DNA of 64,000 bases from NCBI GenBank assembly GCA_041741455.1, contig JBGSJZ010000110.1:1-64000 (forward strand), written 5' to 3'. This document shows positions 7,510 through 15,334 of the stretch, piece after piece (the stretch's first letter is position 1; each line of letters starts with the position of its first letter). This DNA comes from CALESS01 sp041741455 (GTDB taxonomy: Bacteria; Chloroflexota; Anaerolineae; Anaerolineales; Anaerolineaceae). The position numbers and the translations under genes are program-made. The notes under the pieces were generated by a model. That model saw only the letters and a list, made by a program, of their open reading frames with translations, did no database searches and was not told the origin of the DNA.

Positions 7510-7992
7510 GTGTCTAGAGTTGGACGCTTACCTGTGACTGTGCCGAACGGCGTGCAGGTTGAAATCAACGGAAGTGACGTGCTGGTAAAGGGGCCGAAAG
7601 GCGAGTTGAATCGAACCTTCTCCCCAGAAATCGGGATTACATTGGAAGGCAATGAGGTGCATGTCACCCGGCCAAACGATGAAGCCCGGTTACGCGCCCT
7701 GCATGGAACCACACGTGCGCTGATCAACAACATGGTGGTCGGTGTTAGCACCGGCTTCACCAAGGTGTTGGAAGTGGACGGCGTTGGTTATCGTGTTGAA
7801 TTGAAAGATGCCAATCTGGTGATGGCACTGGGTTTTTCCCACCCGGTGACTATTGAACCTGAACCAGGCATTACTTTTGAGGCAGATGCCAAGACTCGTG
7901 TCGTTCGCGTGATGGGCATTGACCGTGAACAGGTCGGTCAGGTGGCCTCAGATATTCGCAAAATTCGCCCGCCAGAGCCTTACAAGGGCTAG
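7510..7992 (+). CDS. rplF: 50S ribosomal protein L6, interrupted by in-frame TAG
   Basis: From GTG 7510 (start SRVGRLPVTVP, preceded by an AGGAGG site at 7497-7502) the frame gives 160 residues of L6 (uL6), with both alpha-beta domains and the PYKG motif at the end. L6 normally continues for about 20-25 more residues. Here TAG 7990-7992 sits where the family has the lysine of the PYKGKGIRY motif, and the frame downstream continues with GIRYQGEK, KAGK and a lysine-rich end to TAG 8065-8067. An AAG to TAG change by one base explains it. It may be a sequencing error, a real truncation or a suppressed codon. TAG is used as a normal stop in rplD, rplN, rpsZ and secY here, so global recoding is unlikely. 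L6 supports the sarcin-ricin loop region near the factor-binding site. Confidence 0.9.
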   Translation: MSRVGRLPVTVPNGVQVEINGSDVLVKGPKGELNRTFSPEIGITLEGNEVHVTRPNDEARLRALHGTTRALINNMVVGVSTGFTKVLEVDGVGYRVELKDANLVMALGFSHPVTIEPEPGITFEADAKTRVVRVMGIDREQVGQVASDIRKIRPPEPYKG

Positions 7993-8067
7993 GGCATTCG
8001 TTATCAGGGTGAAAAGATTCGCCGCAAGGCTGGTAAATCCGGCAAGGGCAAGGGCGGCAAGAAGTAG
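7990..8067 (+). other. Readable L6 tail downstream of the amber codon
   Basis: After TAG 7990-7992, 24 sense codons remain in the L6 frame before a second TAG at 8065-8067. They encode GIRYQGE, KIRRKAGK and a KGKGGKK-type basic tail that match the conserved end of L6. There is no second start codon or ribosome binding site for this piece. The full frame (7510-8067) would be 185 codons, the expected L6 size. rplR starts 10 bases later. Confidence 0.85.
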
Positions 8068-8077
8068 GTGATGAACC

Positions 8078-8443
8078 ATGGCAAATAACTCACGTTCTGA
8101 AGCTCGCATTCGCCGGCACGCCCGTGTTCGCAAATTTGTGCACGGCACTCCGGATCGCCCGCGCTTGAGCGTCTTCCGCAGCCTGGCAGAGATTTATGCC
8201 CAGGTGATTGATGACGAAGCCGGCAATACCCTTGTTTCCGCATCCAGCGTGGATGCAGAACTCCGCGCCAAGATGGCTGGTTTGAAGAAATCCGAACAAG
8301 CCCGTCTGGTTGGCGAGGCAGTTGCCAAGCGCGCCCTGGAAAAAGGTATCAAGCAAGTTGTGTTCGACCGGGGTGGATTCCGCTACATCGGCCGGGTCAA
8401 AGCCCTGGCAGATGGCGCTCGCGAAGCCGGCCTGGATTTCTAG
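8078..8443 (+). CDS. rplR: 50S ribosomal protein L18
   Basis: The product is 121 residues, an L18 (uL18) that carries 5S rRNA into the 50S subunit. It has RRHARVRKFVHGTPDRPRLSVFRS, the AQVIDDEAGNTLVSASS strand and the VVFDRGGFRYIGRVKALADGAREAGLDF ending segments typical of the family. GTAGGTGATG precedes the start; it lies just behind the L6 tail. Confidence 0.95.
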   Translation: MANNSRSEARIRRHARVRKFVHGTPDRPRLSVFRSLAEIYAQVIDDEAGNTLVSASSVDAELRAKMAGLKKSEQARLVGEAVAKRALEKGIKQVVFDRGGFRYIGRVKALADGAREAGLDF

Positions 8444-8470
8444 GCGCAATAATAAAGGATAGGCCTGATT

Positions 8471-9001
8471 ATGGAAATGGATTACCAACCGATCGAGCAG
8501 CAATACGAAGAAAAAGTTATCGAGATCGCCCGAGTTGCCAAAGTGGTAAAAGGTGGTCGCCGCTTCCAATTCCGTGTTACGGTAGTGATTGGCGATACCA
8601 ATGGCAACATTGGCCTGGGCATTGGCAAGGCTAATGCTGTGCCAGATGCCATGCGCAAAGCCTCTGAGCGGGCGCACAAAGACATTCGGAAGGTGGTGCT
8701 CTCTGGCACGACCATTCCTCATGAAGTGACCGCTCGGGTGGGTGGCGCAGTGGTTTTACTCAAACCGGCTTCACTGGGCACGGGTGTTATCGCCGCTGGT
8801 GGTATGCGCGCCGTCCTGGAAGCCGCAGGTGTGCACGATATTTTGACCAAATCCCTGGGCAGTGCCAATGTGTTGAACGTTGTGAAAGCAACCTTTGATG
8901 CCCTGTCGCAGCTCAAATCTCCGGAGATGGAAGCCGCCCGCCGTGGTAAACCGGTGAGCGAACTGCTTCCCTTCTGGGAGCGGAGGAAGAAAAATGGCTG
9001 A
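8471..9001 (+). CDS. rpsE: 30S ribosomal protein S5
   Basis: The product is 176 residues, an S5 (uS5) with the double-stranded RNA-binding-like N-terminal domain (VVKGGRRFQFRV, GNIGLGIGKANAVPDAMRKA) and the C-terminal domain (LKPASLGTGVIAGG-MRAVLEAAGVHDIL). S5 affects decoding accuracy with S4. A glutamate/tyrosine-rich N-terminal extension is longer than in E. coli by a few residues. Its stop overlaps rpmD by eight bases. Confidence 0.96.
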   Translation: MEMDYQPIEQQYEEKVIEIARVAKVVKGGRRFQFRVTVVIGDTNGNIGLGIGKANAVPDAMRKASERAHKDIRKVVLSGTTIPHEVTARVGGAVVLLKPASLGTGVIAAGGMRAVLEAAGVHDILTKSLGSANVLNVVKATFDALSQLKSPEMEAARRGKPVSELLPFWERRKKNG

Positions 9002-9200
9002 GAATACCCCGGTAAAAGTTTTACGGATCAAACTCGTCCATAGCGGGATTGGTTACACAGTGCGCCACAAAGCCACCCTGAAGGCGCTGGGATTTCGCCG
9101 GCTGCAACAGGTGGTGGAGCATGTGGATTCCCCCACACTGCGGGGAATGCTGGCCAAGGTCAGCCACCTTGTAGAAATTGAAGAACAGGTGAAAGAATGA
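8994..9200 (+). CDS. rpmD: 50S ribosomal protein L30
   Basis: The product is 68 residues, an L30 (uL30) with LRIKLVHSGIGYTVRHKATLKALGF-RL motifs and the DSPTLRGMLAKVSHLVEIEE end. The start overlaps rpsE and the stop overlaps rplO by four bases, the standard spc operon arrangement. Confidence 0.94.
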   Translation: MAENTPVKVLRIKLVHSGIGYTVRHKATLKALGFRRLQQVVEHVDSPTLRGMLAKVSHLVEIEEQVKE

Positions 9201-9652
9201 AACTTCACGACTTACAGCCAAACTTTGGCTCTACTTCCAAACGCAAGCGCGTTGGTCGTGGCATCTCTGGCGGACAGGGTAAAACCTGCGGCAAGGGTAC
9301 CAAGGGCCAGAATTCGCGCAGTGGTGAGGGTGGTCACTTAGCCCGCCAGGGCGGTAACCTGCCTTTCTACCGATCGCTTCCATTTAAGCGTGGTGAAGGT
9401 TTCACCCCACCGAACCGCACCCGGTACACTGAGATCAATCTGGATCGACTGGCCGTATTTGCGGCTGGCACTGAAGTGACCCCCATGACCATGGCTGAAG
9501 CTGGCTTGCTGGGTAAACTGACAGACCTGATCAAGATCCTCGGTCGTGGTGAATTGAGCATTCCGCTCAAGTTGACGGTGCACCGGGTGAGCAAGAGTGC
9601 CCGCGCCAAGATCGAAGCCGCGGGTGGTTCGATCGAATTGATTGGTGAGTAG
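9197..9652 (+). CDS. rplO: 50S ribosomal protein L15
   Basis: The product is 151 residues, an L15 (uL15) with the glycine/arginine-rich N-terminal extension (KRVGRGISGGQGKTCGKGTKGQ) that threads into 23S rRNA and the globular C-terminal domain with the VHRVSKSARAKIEAAGGSIELI end. It immediately precedes secY, as in most bacteria. Confidence 0.95.
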   Translation: MKLHDLQPNFGSTSKRKRVGRGISGGQGKTCGKGTKGQNSRSGEGGHLARQGGNLPFYRSLPFKRGEGFTPPNRTRYTEINLDRLAVFAAGTEVTPMTMAEAGLLGKLTDLIKILGRGELSIPLKLTVHRVSKSARAKIEAAGGSIELIGE

Positions 9653-9681
9653 TCTACCCTTAAACTAAAGGAGACACACGC

Positions 9682-11025
9682 ATGAAGCGATCCGCTTGGC
9701 GCTATCTGTGGAAATCGGAAGACATCCGGCGCAAGCTGTTAATCACCCTGTTCCTGCTGGTGCTTTACCGCCTGGCAGCTAATATCCCTGTTCCGGGGAT
9801 TAACCGGGAAGTGATTGCAGCCATTGGACAGGGCGGTGGCGCGGCTGGCAACTTATTCAACCTGCTGGATTTACTCTCGGGCGGTACAGTGTCGAATTTC
9901 TCGATCCTGGCGATGGGCGTCTACCCATACATTACCGCCCAAATCATCCTGCAGTTGCTGGTGCCGATCATTCCAGCCCTTGAACGCCGGATGAAGGAAA
10001 ACCCGCGCGAAGGTCAGAAATTTATCGAACGTTGGACCGTCATCCTGACCGTACCGATGGCTGCGCTTTCAGCCATTAGTCAGATTAACATCTTCAATTC
10101 GCTGACAACCGCTGGCACTGTTATTGCCAACTTTGGCTTTTCTGGCGGTAACCTGTTGCCAACATTGGCCACAATCATCTCGATGATTGCTGGTACCATG
10201 TTGGGTGTGTGGCTGGGTCAATTGATTTCGGAATATGGCATCCCGAACCAGGGTTTGTCCTTGATCATCTTTGCGGGTATTGTTTCCCAAATCCCGTCCA
10301 ACCTGGTTTCTCTCCTGGCTGATAGGACGAATGGCTGGTGGATGATGCTGCTGGTGATCTTGATCTTGGTTCTGACGATCTTCGCCATCGTTTATGTCCA
10401 ACAAGGACGCCGCAACGTGGTGGTGTTCTTCCCCGGCCGGCGTGTAGGTAATCGCATGTCCATGCCTGTGAAGAGCAACCTGCCGTTGATGGTCAACATG
10501 GCGGGCATGATCCCGATCATCTTCGCCCAATCGCTGTTGACCTTCCCGGCCATTATTGCCAGCTATTTTGTGAATTCCAATACGAACTGGGTCGCCAACT
10601 TTGCATCCGGTGTGTATTCCACCTTCAACGGCCAGGGCTGGGTGTATTCGGTCCTGTATTTCCTGATGGTGGTGGGCTTCACATTCTTCTATACGGATGT
10701 GCTCTTCACTCAGCAGAATTACGGCGATAATCTGCGTAAGCAGGGCGCCCACATTCCTGGTGTGGCCGTGGGCACTCCCACTCAAAAATACCTGACCAAG
10801 GTGCAACGCCGCATCACCTTCCCTGGAGCTTTCTTCCTCGGTTTGGTGGCTGTGTTGCCTTTCATCCTGCAAGCGGTGCTCCCTGCGAGCATCCGTGGCA
10901 ACGGTCTTATTTTGATCACTTCCGCCGGTCTGCTGATTGTGGTGGGTGTTGTTCGAGATACGTTCAACATCATCGAAACCGAATTGAAGCTGCACGGTTA
11001 TGAAGAAAGCTTGATCAAGGGCTAG
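9682..11025 (+). CDS. secY: Preprotein translocase subunit SecY
   Basis: The product is 447 residues with ten predicted membrane helices, forming the channel of the Sec translocon with SecE and SecG. It shows the early RIPVPG-like NIPVPGIN plug-proximal motif, the GIMPYI-type GVYPYITAQIILQLL segment, the GQGISLIIFAGI-like NQGLSLIIFAGI helix, and the LRKQGAHIPGVAVG-PT loop before the last helices. A TAAAGGAGA site precedes ATG 9682. It sits between rplO and adk, the common spc operon order. It ends with TAG. Confidence 0.97.
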   Translation: MKRSAWRYLWKSEDIRRKLLITLFLLVLYRLAANIPVPGINREVIAAIGQGGGAAGNLFNLLDLLSGGTVSNFSILAMGVYPYITAQIILQLLVPIIPALERRMKENPREGQKFIERWTVILTVPMAALSAISQINIFNSLTTAGTVIANFGFSGGNLLPTLATIISMIAGTMLGVWLGQLISEYGIPNQGLSLIIFAGIVSQIPSNLVSLLADRTNGWWMMLLVILILVLTIFAIVYVQQGRRNVVVFFPGRRVGNRMSMPVKSNLPLMVNMAGMIPIIFAQSLLTFPAIIASYFVNSNTNWVANFASGVYSTFNGQGWVYSVLYFLMVVGFTFFYTDVLFTQQNYGDNLRKQGAHIPGVAVGTPTQKYLTKVQRRITFPGAFFLGLVAVLPFILQAVLPASIRGNGLILITSAGLLIVVGVVRDTFNIIETELKLHGYEESLIKG

Positions 11026-11030
11026 GAACT

Positions 11031-11684
11031 ATGGCACGCTATATCGTCTTGCTGGGCCCTCCCGGTGCTGGAAAAGGCACCCAGGCGGCCGTCATTTCAA
11101 AAGAACTGGATCTGGCTCACATCTCGTCGGGCGACATCTTCCGCGAGAATCTAAAGAATGAGACAGATCTGGGCAAGCTGGCAGCTGGTTATATGAACCA
11201 GGGTTTGCTGGTGCCGGATGATTTGACGATTGCGATGATCGGCGACCGGTTGAAACGGCCGGATTGCGTCAAGGGAGCTCTGCTGGATGGTTTCCCACGC
11301 ACACCTGCCCAGGCAGATGCCCTGGCAAAGATGCTGGCGGAATTTGACGGAAGAGTGATCTGTGTCCCATATATCTACGTGCCGGCTGAAGTGCTGATTG
11401 AACGCTTGAGTGGGCGCTGGAGTTGCAAGCAGGGTCATGTGTATCATGAAAAGTTCAATCCGCCGCAACAGCCGGGCCTGTGCGATGTGGATGGATCGCA
11501 ACTTTACCAACGTGAAGACGACCAGCCGGCAACGGTTGAACGTCGCATCAAGGTCTACTTTGAGCAAACCTCTCCGCTGATTGAGTATTACCGGGCGGCC
11601 GGCCTGTTGATGGAAGTGGATGGAACCCAACCCATCGATTCCGTCTCTGAACAATTGTTGGCAGCCATCCGAAAGGTGGCCTGA
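11031..11684 (+). CDS. adk: Adenylate kinase
   Basis: The product is 217 residues and interconverts ATP, ADP and AMP. The P-loop GPPGAGKGTQ is at residues 8-17, followed by the AMP-binding ISSGD segment, DGFPRT motif and the LID region ending in QREDD. It is the long-LID form. The zinc site seems incomplete: Gram-positive-type enzymes have two CxxC/D pairs, but here the first pair is a single cysteine (WSCKQGHVYH) and the second reads CDVD, so metal binding may be lost or altered. It starts five bases after secY. Confidence 0.95.
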   Translation: MARYIVLLGPPGAGKGTQAAVISKELDLAHISSGDIFRENLKNETDLGKLAAGYMNQGLLVPDDLTIAMIGDRLKRPDCVKGALLDGFPRTPAQADALAKMLAEFDGRVICVPYIYVPAEVLIERLSGRWSCKQGHVYHEKFNPPQQPGLCDVDGSQLYQREDDQPATVERRIKVYFEQTSPLIEYYRAAGLLMEVDGTQPIDSVSEQLLAAIRKVA

Positions 11685-11687
11685 GCG

Positions 11688-12518
11688 ATGATGTGGGATC
11701 GGCAGATTTCTCTGAAGTCCGAAAAGGAACTGACCACTATGCGCATGGCAGGCCAGGTCAACGCGGAAGCGTTGGCAGCCGCATTTGCGGCCATCCATCC
11801 TGGTGCTTCGACTGCCGATTTGAACGCAGCCGCTGAGGAAGTGCTCAAGAAATATGGCGTCAAGTCGCCTTTCAAGAATTACCCGGGAGCCTATCCATAT
11901 CCAGCCAGCACTACGATCAGCATTAACGAAGAATTGGTGCATGGCATCCCGGATCCAAAGCGGAAATTGAAGGTAGGCGACATCGTCAGCGTGGACTGCG
12001 GAGCGACCTTCGAAGGCTGGGTGGCTGATTCAGCTTTCACGGCCTCGGTGGGGGAGGTTTCCCCCGAAGTGGGCCACCTGGTAGATGTAACCGAGCGCAG
12101 TTTGTACATCGGCATCAGTAAGATGTGCGCTGGTAACCGGGTAGGCGATGTCTCTGCCGCCATCCAGGAATATGTGGAAGGTGAAGGGTTGCACGTTGTG
12201 CGTGAGTATACCGGTCACGGAGTCGGGCGGGTCATGCATGAAGGTCCGCAGGTCCCCAACTATGGCGTCGCTGGACGCGGTATGTTGCTGCGTAACGGAA
12301 TGACGATTGCGCTGGAACCGATGGTGTTGATTGGCTCCCCCACCACCCGGGTGCGTCCCGATCAGTGGACGGTTGCGGCCGCAAACGGAAAACCGACCGG
12401 ACACTTTGAACACACCGTGGCAATTACCGAAGACGGACCCCGTATTCTGACCTTGCTGGCAGACGGCACCGCCCCGGTTGGCAAGCTGCGGGATTTGAAA
12501 GGACTACCCGCTGCCTGA
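11688..12518 (+). CDS. map: Methionine aminopeptidase, type I
   Basis: The product is 276 residues and removes the initiator methionine from nascent proteins. It has KSEKELTTMRMAGQV near the start, the HGIPD motif, the metal-ligand aspartates in VSVDCGATFEGWVAD-like segments, HGVGRVMHEGP with the ligand histidine and ALEPM with the ligand glutamate. The genes adk and map are three bases apart. In many bacteria infA follows map, but here the next gene is rpmJ. ATG 11688 and ATG 11691 are both possible starts. Confidence 0.94.
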   Translation: MMWDRQISLKSEKELTTMRMAGQVNAEALAAAFAAIHPGASTADLNAAAEEVLKKYGVKSPFKNYPGAYPYPASTTISINEELVHGIPDPKRKLKVGDIVSVDCGATFEGWVADSAFTASVGEVSPEVGHLVDVTERSLYIGISKMCAGNRVGDVSAAIQEYVEGEGLHVVREYTGHGVGRVMHEGPQVPNYGVAGRGMLLRNGMTIALEPMVLIGSPTTRVRPDQWTVAAANGKPTGHFEHTVAITEDGPRILTLLADGTAPVGKLRDLKGLPAA

Positions 12519-12536
12519 GCAGAAACCAGGAGTCAC

Positions 12537-12565
12537 TGGACAACTGGCGAAAGACTCGGTATAAT
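12537..12565 (+). promoter_or_regulatory. Strong promoter before rpmJ
   Basis: TGGACA (12537-12542, 5 of 6) and a perfect TATAAT (12560-12565) are separated by 17 bases. It lies in the 98-base gap between map and rpmJ and should drive the rpmJ-rpsM-rpsK-rpsD-rpoA-rplQ-truA block separately from the spc operon. Confidence 0.75.
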
Positions 12566-12616
12566 CGAGGCTTTGGCGCGATAGTAAGCAATGATTGATT
12601 TGAAGAGGAGTTTCGC

Positions 12617-12730
12617 ATGAAAGTAACAACATCCATTGGCAAACGCTGTGCCAAATGCAAGATCGTTAAGCGTCACGGCAAATTGTACGTGATTTGCGAA
12701 AACCCAAAGCACAAACAGCGACAGGGATAA
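12617..12730 (+). CDS. rpmJ: 50S ribosomal protein L36
   Basis: This 37-residue protein begins at ATG 12617 behind an AAGAGGAG site. It has the zinc-binding pattern Cys11, Cys14, Cys27 and His32 and the invariant end CENPKHKQRQG of bL36. It is the first gene after the internal promoter and lies six bases before rpsM. Confidence 0.95.
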   Translation: MKVTTSIGKRCAKCKIVKRHGKLYVICENPKHKQRQG

Positions 12731-12736
12731 AAGCAT

Positions 12737-13126
12737 ATGGCGAGAATTGAAGGTGTCGATCTACCACGAAACAAGCGGGTTGAAGTAGCCCTGACCTACA
12801 TTTTTGGGATTGGGCCTACCCGCGCACGCACTATTTTGTCTTTTACCAGGGTCAATCCGGATATCCGGGTCAAGGACCTGAGTGAGTTGGAAGTCAACTC
12901 ATTGCGCGACTTTATTGCCAAAAACTTCAAAGTTGAAGGTGATTTACGGCGCGAAGTGCAGATGAATATCAAGCGGCTAATTGAAATTGGCTGCTACCGT
13001 GGCTTGCGCCATCGTCGGAATTTACCGGTGCATGGACAACGCACCCGGACAAATTCACGCACCCGCAAGGGACCCAAGAAGACCGTTGCCGGTCGGGGTC
13101 GCCGCAAGGGCGCTACCAAGAAATAA
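12737..13126 (+). CDS. rpsM: 30S ribosomal protein S13
   Basis: The product is 129 residues, an S13 (uS13) with ARIEGVDLPRNKRVEVALTYIFGIG at the start, the helix-two-turn-helix region, and the basic tail RGLRHRRNLPVHGQRTRTNSRTRKGP that contacts P-site tRNA. The last residues and stop lie within the 5' arm of a stem formed with sequence upstream of rpsK. Confidence 0.96.
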   Translation: MARIEGVDLPRNKRVEVALTYIFGIGPTRARTILSFTRVNPDIRVKDLSELEVNSLRDFIAKNFKVEGDLRREVQMNIKRLIEIGCYRGLRHRRNLPVHGQRTRTNSRTRKGPKKTVAGRGRRKGATKK

Positions 13127-13214
13127 TTCTCTCCGGCGAATAGGTGCCAGCCGGGTTCGGGTTCCCTCCACCCGCGGCTGCCTGGTTGGCGCACAATCTC
13201 AGAGAGAGTTTATT
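13122..13214 (+). promoter_or_regulatory. Structured spacer between rpsM and rpsK
   Basis: The 113-base gap contains nested complementarity. An outer stem pairs 13122-13133 (AATAATTCTCTC) with 13202-13214 (GAGAGAGTTTATT, one bulge), covering the rpsM stop codon. Inside it, GCCAGCC (13146-13152) pairs with GGTTGGC (13184-13190), and GGGT (13153-13156) can pair with ACCC (13170-13173). In E. coli S4 represses this operon through a pseudoknot upstream of rpsM; the element here sits one gene later, so a role in S4 or S11 feedback is only an inference. Confidence 0.45.
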
Positions 13215-13239
13215 ACGAAAAGGTTGATTGTGAGGATCT

Positions 13240-13647
13240 ATGGCACAAAATGTTCGCTCATCGCGACGTAGCACGACTACCACGCGCAAGGTGAAGCGCA
13301 CACTGTCTTCTGCACAGGTGCATGTGTTCGCATCCTTCAACAACACCATCGTGACAGTGACTGATCAGCAGGGTAACTCCGTTTGCTGGGGCAGCGCTGG
13401 TTCAGCCGGTTTCAAGGGCTCCCGCAAGAGCACGCCGTTTGCGGCGCGTCTGGCTGCAGAGCAGGCTTTGAAAACCGCTGTTTCGATGGGTGTTCAGGAA
13501 GTGGACATCATTATCAAAGGACCTGGCCCTGGCCGCGAAAGCGCTATCCGGGCTGTGCAGGCGATGGGTGTGAAAGTGCGCTCCATTTCGGATATCACCC
13601 CGGTTGCTCACAATGGTTGCCGGCCGCCGAAAAAACGCCGCGTCTAA
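13240..13647 (+). CDS. rpsK: 30S ribosomal protein S11
   Basis: The product is 135 residues, an S11 (uS11) with the AHVHASFNNTIVTVTD-like HVFASFNNTIVTVTDQQGN segment, KGSRKSTPFAA, and the C-terminal DITPVAHNGCRPPKKRRV signature. It forms part of the 30S platform and the mRNA exit. GTGAGGATCT precedes ATG 13240. Confidence 0.97.
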   Translation: MAQNVRSSRRSTTTTRKVKRTLSSAQVHVFASFNNTIVTVTDQQGNSVCWGSAGSAGFKGSRKSTPFAARLAAEQALKTAVSMGVQEVDIIIKGPGPGRESAIRAVQAMGVKVRSISDITPVAHNGCRPPKKRRV

Positions 13648-13662
13648 AAAGAGAGGAAAGAT

Positions 13663-14304
13663 ATGGCAAGATATTTGGGTCCGGTGTGCAGATTATGCCG
13701 GCGTGAAGGTGAAAAACTGTTTCTCAAGGGTCAGCGCTGCTTTACTCCAAAGTGCGCCTTTGAGAGGCGTGCATTTGCTCCGGGTCAGCATGGCAAGACA
13801 GGCGGCTCCCACGGACAACAGCGAGAATCCGACTATGGCCGCCAACTGCGTGCAAAGCAGAAAGCCCGCCGGGTTTATGGTGTTCTCGAGCGTCAGTTCC
13901 GCCGCTATTTTGGTGTCGCATTAGGCCGGCGCGGTCTGACTGGTTTGAACCTGCTTCAGACCATGGAATTGCGGCTGGATAATGTCGTCTATCGCTCTGG
14001 TCTGGCAGATAACCGGACAGGCGCCCGCCAGATGGTGACCCACGGTCACTTCCTGGTCAATGGCATTCGGACTGATGTACCCTCGATGCTACTGAAGCCG
14101 GGAGACCAGGTGACAGTGCGTGAAGGCTCCAAGTCGACCACGCTCTTCCGTGAATTGCGCGATTATTCTGAGAAACGAAATTGCGCTTTGTGGCTGGACC
14201 GTGATCTGAGCAGCCTTTCGTTGCGGGTTTCCCGTCTGCCTGAACGGGCAGAGATCGACGGCAACCTGAACGAACAGCTGATCGTCGAATACTACTCTCG
14301 CTAA
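13663..14304 (+). CDS. rpsD: 30S ribosomal protein S4
   Basis: The product is 213 residues, an S4 (uS4) with an N-terminal zinc-like cysteine set (CRLCRREGEKLFLKGQRC and PKC within residues 8-28), the KQKARRVYGVLERQFRRYF helix region and an S4 RNA-binding domain (LRLDNVVYRSGLADNRTGARQMVTHGHFLVNG). S4 nucleates 30S assembly and in E. coli represses the alpha operon. A GAGAGGAAAG site precedes the ATG. Confidence 0.96.
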   Translation: MARYLGPVCRLCRREGEKLFLKGQRCFTPKCAFERRAFAPGQHGKTGGSHGQQRESDYGRQLRAKQKARRVYGVLERQFRRYFGVALGRRGLTGLNLLQTMELRLDNVVYRSGLADNRTGARQMVTHGHFLVNGIRTDVPSMLLKPGDQVTVREGSKSTTLFRELRDYSEKRNCALWLDRDLSSLSLRVSRLPERAEIDGNLNEQLIVEYYSR

Positions 14305-14362
14305 AACGAGAGATCATATCCGGTGCGCGGTTTTTCATGGGTGCATCGGGGTGAGGTGTGAA

Positions 14363-15328
14363 GTGACTGTTCTCAATAATATGGTTACACCCAAAGTGGA
14401 ACGGGACGCAGAAGGCCGCAATTACGGAAAGTTCTTGATTGCTCCGTTGGAACGCGGTTTTGGCGTTACGCTGGGCAATGCCCTGCGTCGGGTTCTGCTC
14501 TCTTCGCTGGATGGTGCAGCGATAACTTCCATCCGAGTTTCGGATGCATTGCACGAGTTCGCTGATATCCCGGGAGTACGCGAGGATGTGATCCAGGTAC
14601 TGCTCCAGGTCAAGCAACTCCGTTTGATGCTCCACGATGTGGATAGCTCTCATATGCATCTGGAAGTGCATGGTGAAGGTGTGGTGACTGCGGCGGATAT
14701 TCAATGCCCACCGGAAGTCGAAATTGTCAACCCGGACTTGTATTTGTTCACAGTGGATGACAAGAAAACCCGGCTGGAAATCGACTTCACTGTCGAACGC
14801 GGCCGCGGCTACACCCCGGCCAATGAACGCACGGACAACCTGCCAATCGGCGACCTGGCAGTGGATGCCATCTTCAGCCCAGTCAAGCGAGTTAACTGGA
14901 CCGTGCAGAATGCCCGCGTGGGTACCAGTACGAACTTTGACAAGTTGGTGTTGGAAATCTGGACGGATGGAACGATCACTCCACAATCTGCATTGAGCAC
15001 AGGCTCCAAGATTTTAATCGATCATTTGCGCCTGATCTCGGGTGTGACTGAAGAAATTCCGCTGCTGGGTGTTGAAAGAGAAATTTCTGGCAGCCGTCTG
15101 ACAAGTGAAGCGGCAGAGACGCCGATTGAAAACCTGGATCTCTCGGTGCGGGTGTTTAACTCGCTCAAGCGAACCGGCATCACCACAGTAGGTGATGTAC
15201 TGGATCTGCTGGAGAAGGGTGAAGAAGCGGTCATGTCGATCCGCAATTTCGGCGAGAAAAGCCTGGATGAACTGCGCCAGAAGATGCAGGAAAAAGGTTT
15301 CTTGCACGAAGAAAAACCTACGGAGTAA
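14363..15328 (+). CDS. rpoA: DNA-directed RNA polymerase subunit alpha
   Basis: The product is about 321 residues from GTG 14363, chosen because GGGGTGAGG (14348-14355) is well placed; ATG 14381 would give a six-residue shorter protein. The N-terminal dimerisation domain has APLERGFGVTLGNALRRVLLSSL and the insert region with the VERGRGY-PA motif. The C-terminal domain has the helix-hairpin-helix pair (LKRTGITTVGDVL, LLEKGEEAVMSIRNFGEKSLDEL) that binds UP elements and activators. It is followed by rplQ after six bases. Confidence 0.96.
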   Translation: MTVLNNMVTPKVERDAEGRNYGKFLIAPLERGFGVTLGNALRRVLLSSLDGAAITSIRVSDALHEFADIPGVREDVIQVLLQVKQLRLMLHDVDSSHMHLEVHGEGVVTAADIQCPPEVEIVNPDLYLFTVDDKKTRLEIDFTVERGRGYTPANERTDNLPIGDLAVDAIFSPVKRVNWTVQNARVGTSTNFDKLVLEIWTDGTITPQSALSTGSKILIDHLRLISGVTEEIPLLGVEREISGSRLTSEAAETPIENLDLSVRVFNSLKRTGITTVGDVLDLLEKGEEAVMSIRNFGEKSLDELRQKMQEKGFLHEEKPTE

Positions 15329-15334
15329 TGAAAC

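Noticed and set aside
7990..7992. TAG as pyrrolysine or a globally reassigned codon
   Set aside because: TAG ends several normal genes here (rplD, rplN, rpsZ, secY) with no conserved sequence beyond them, so general reassignment is unlikely. Local suppression remains open.
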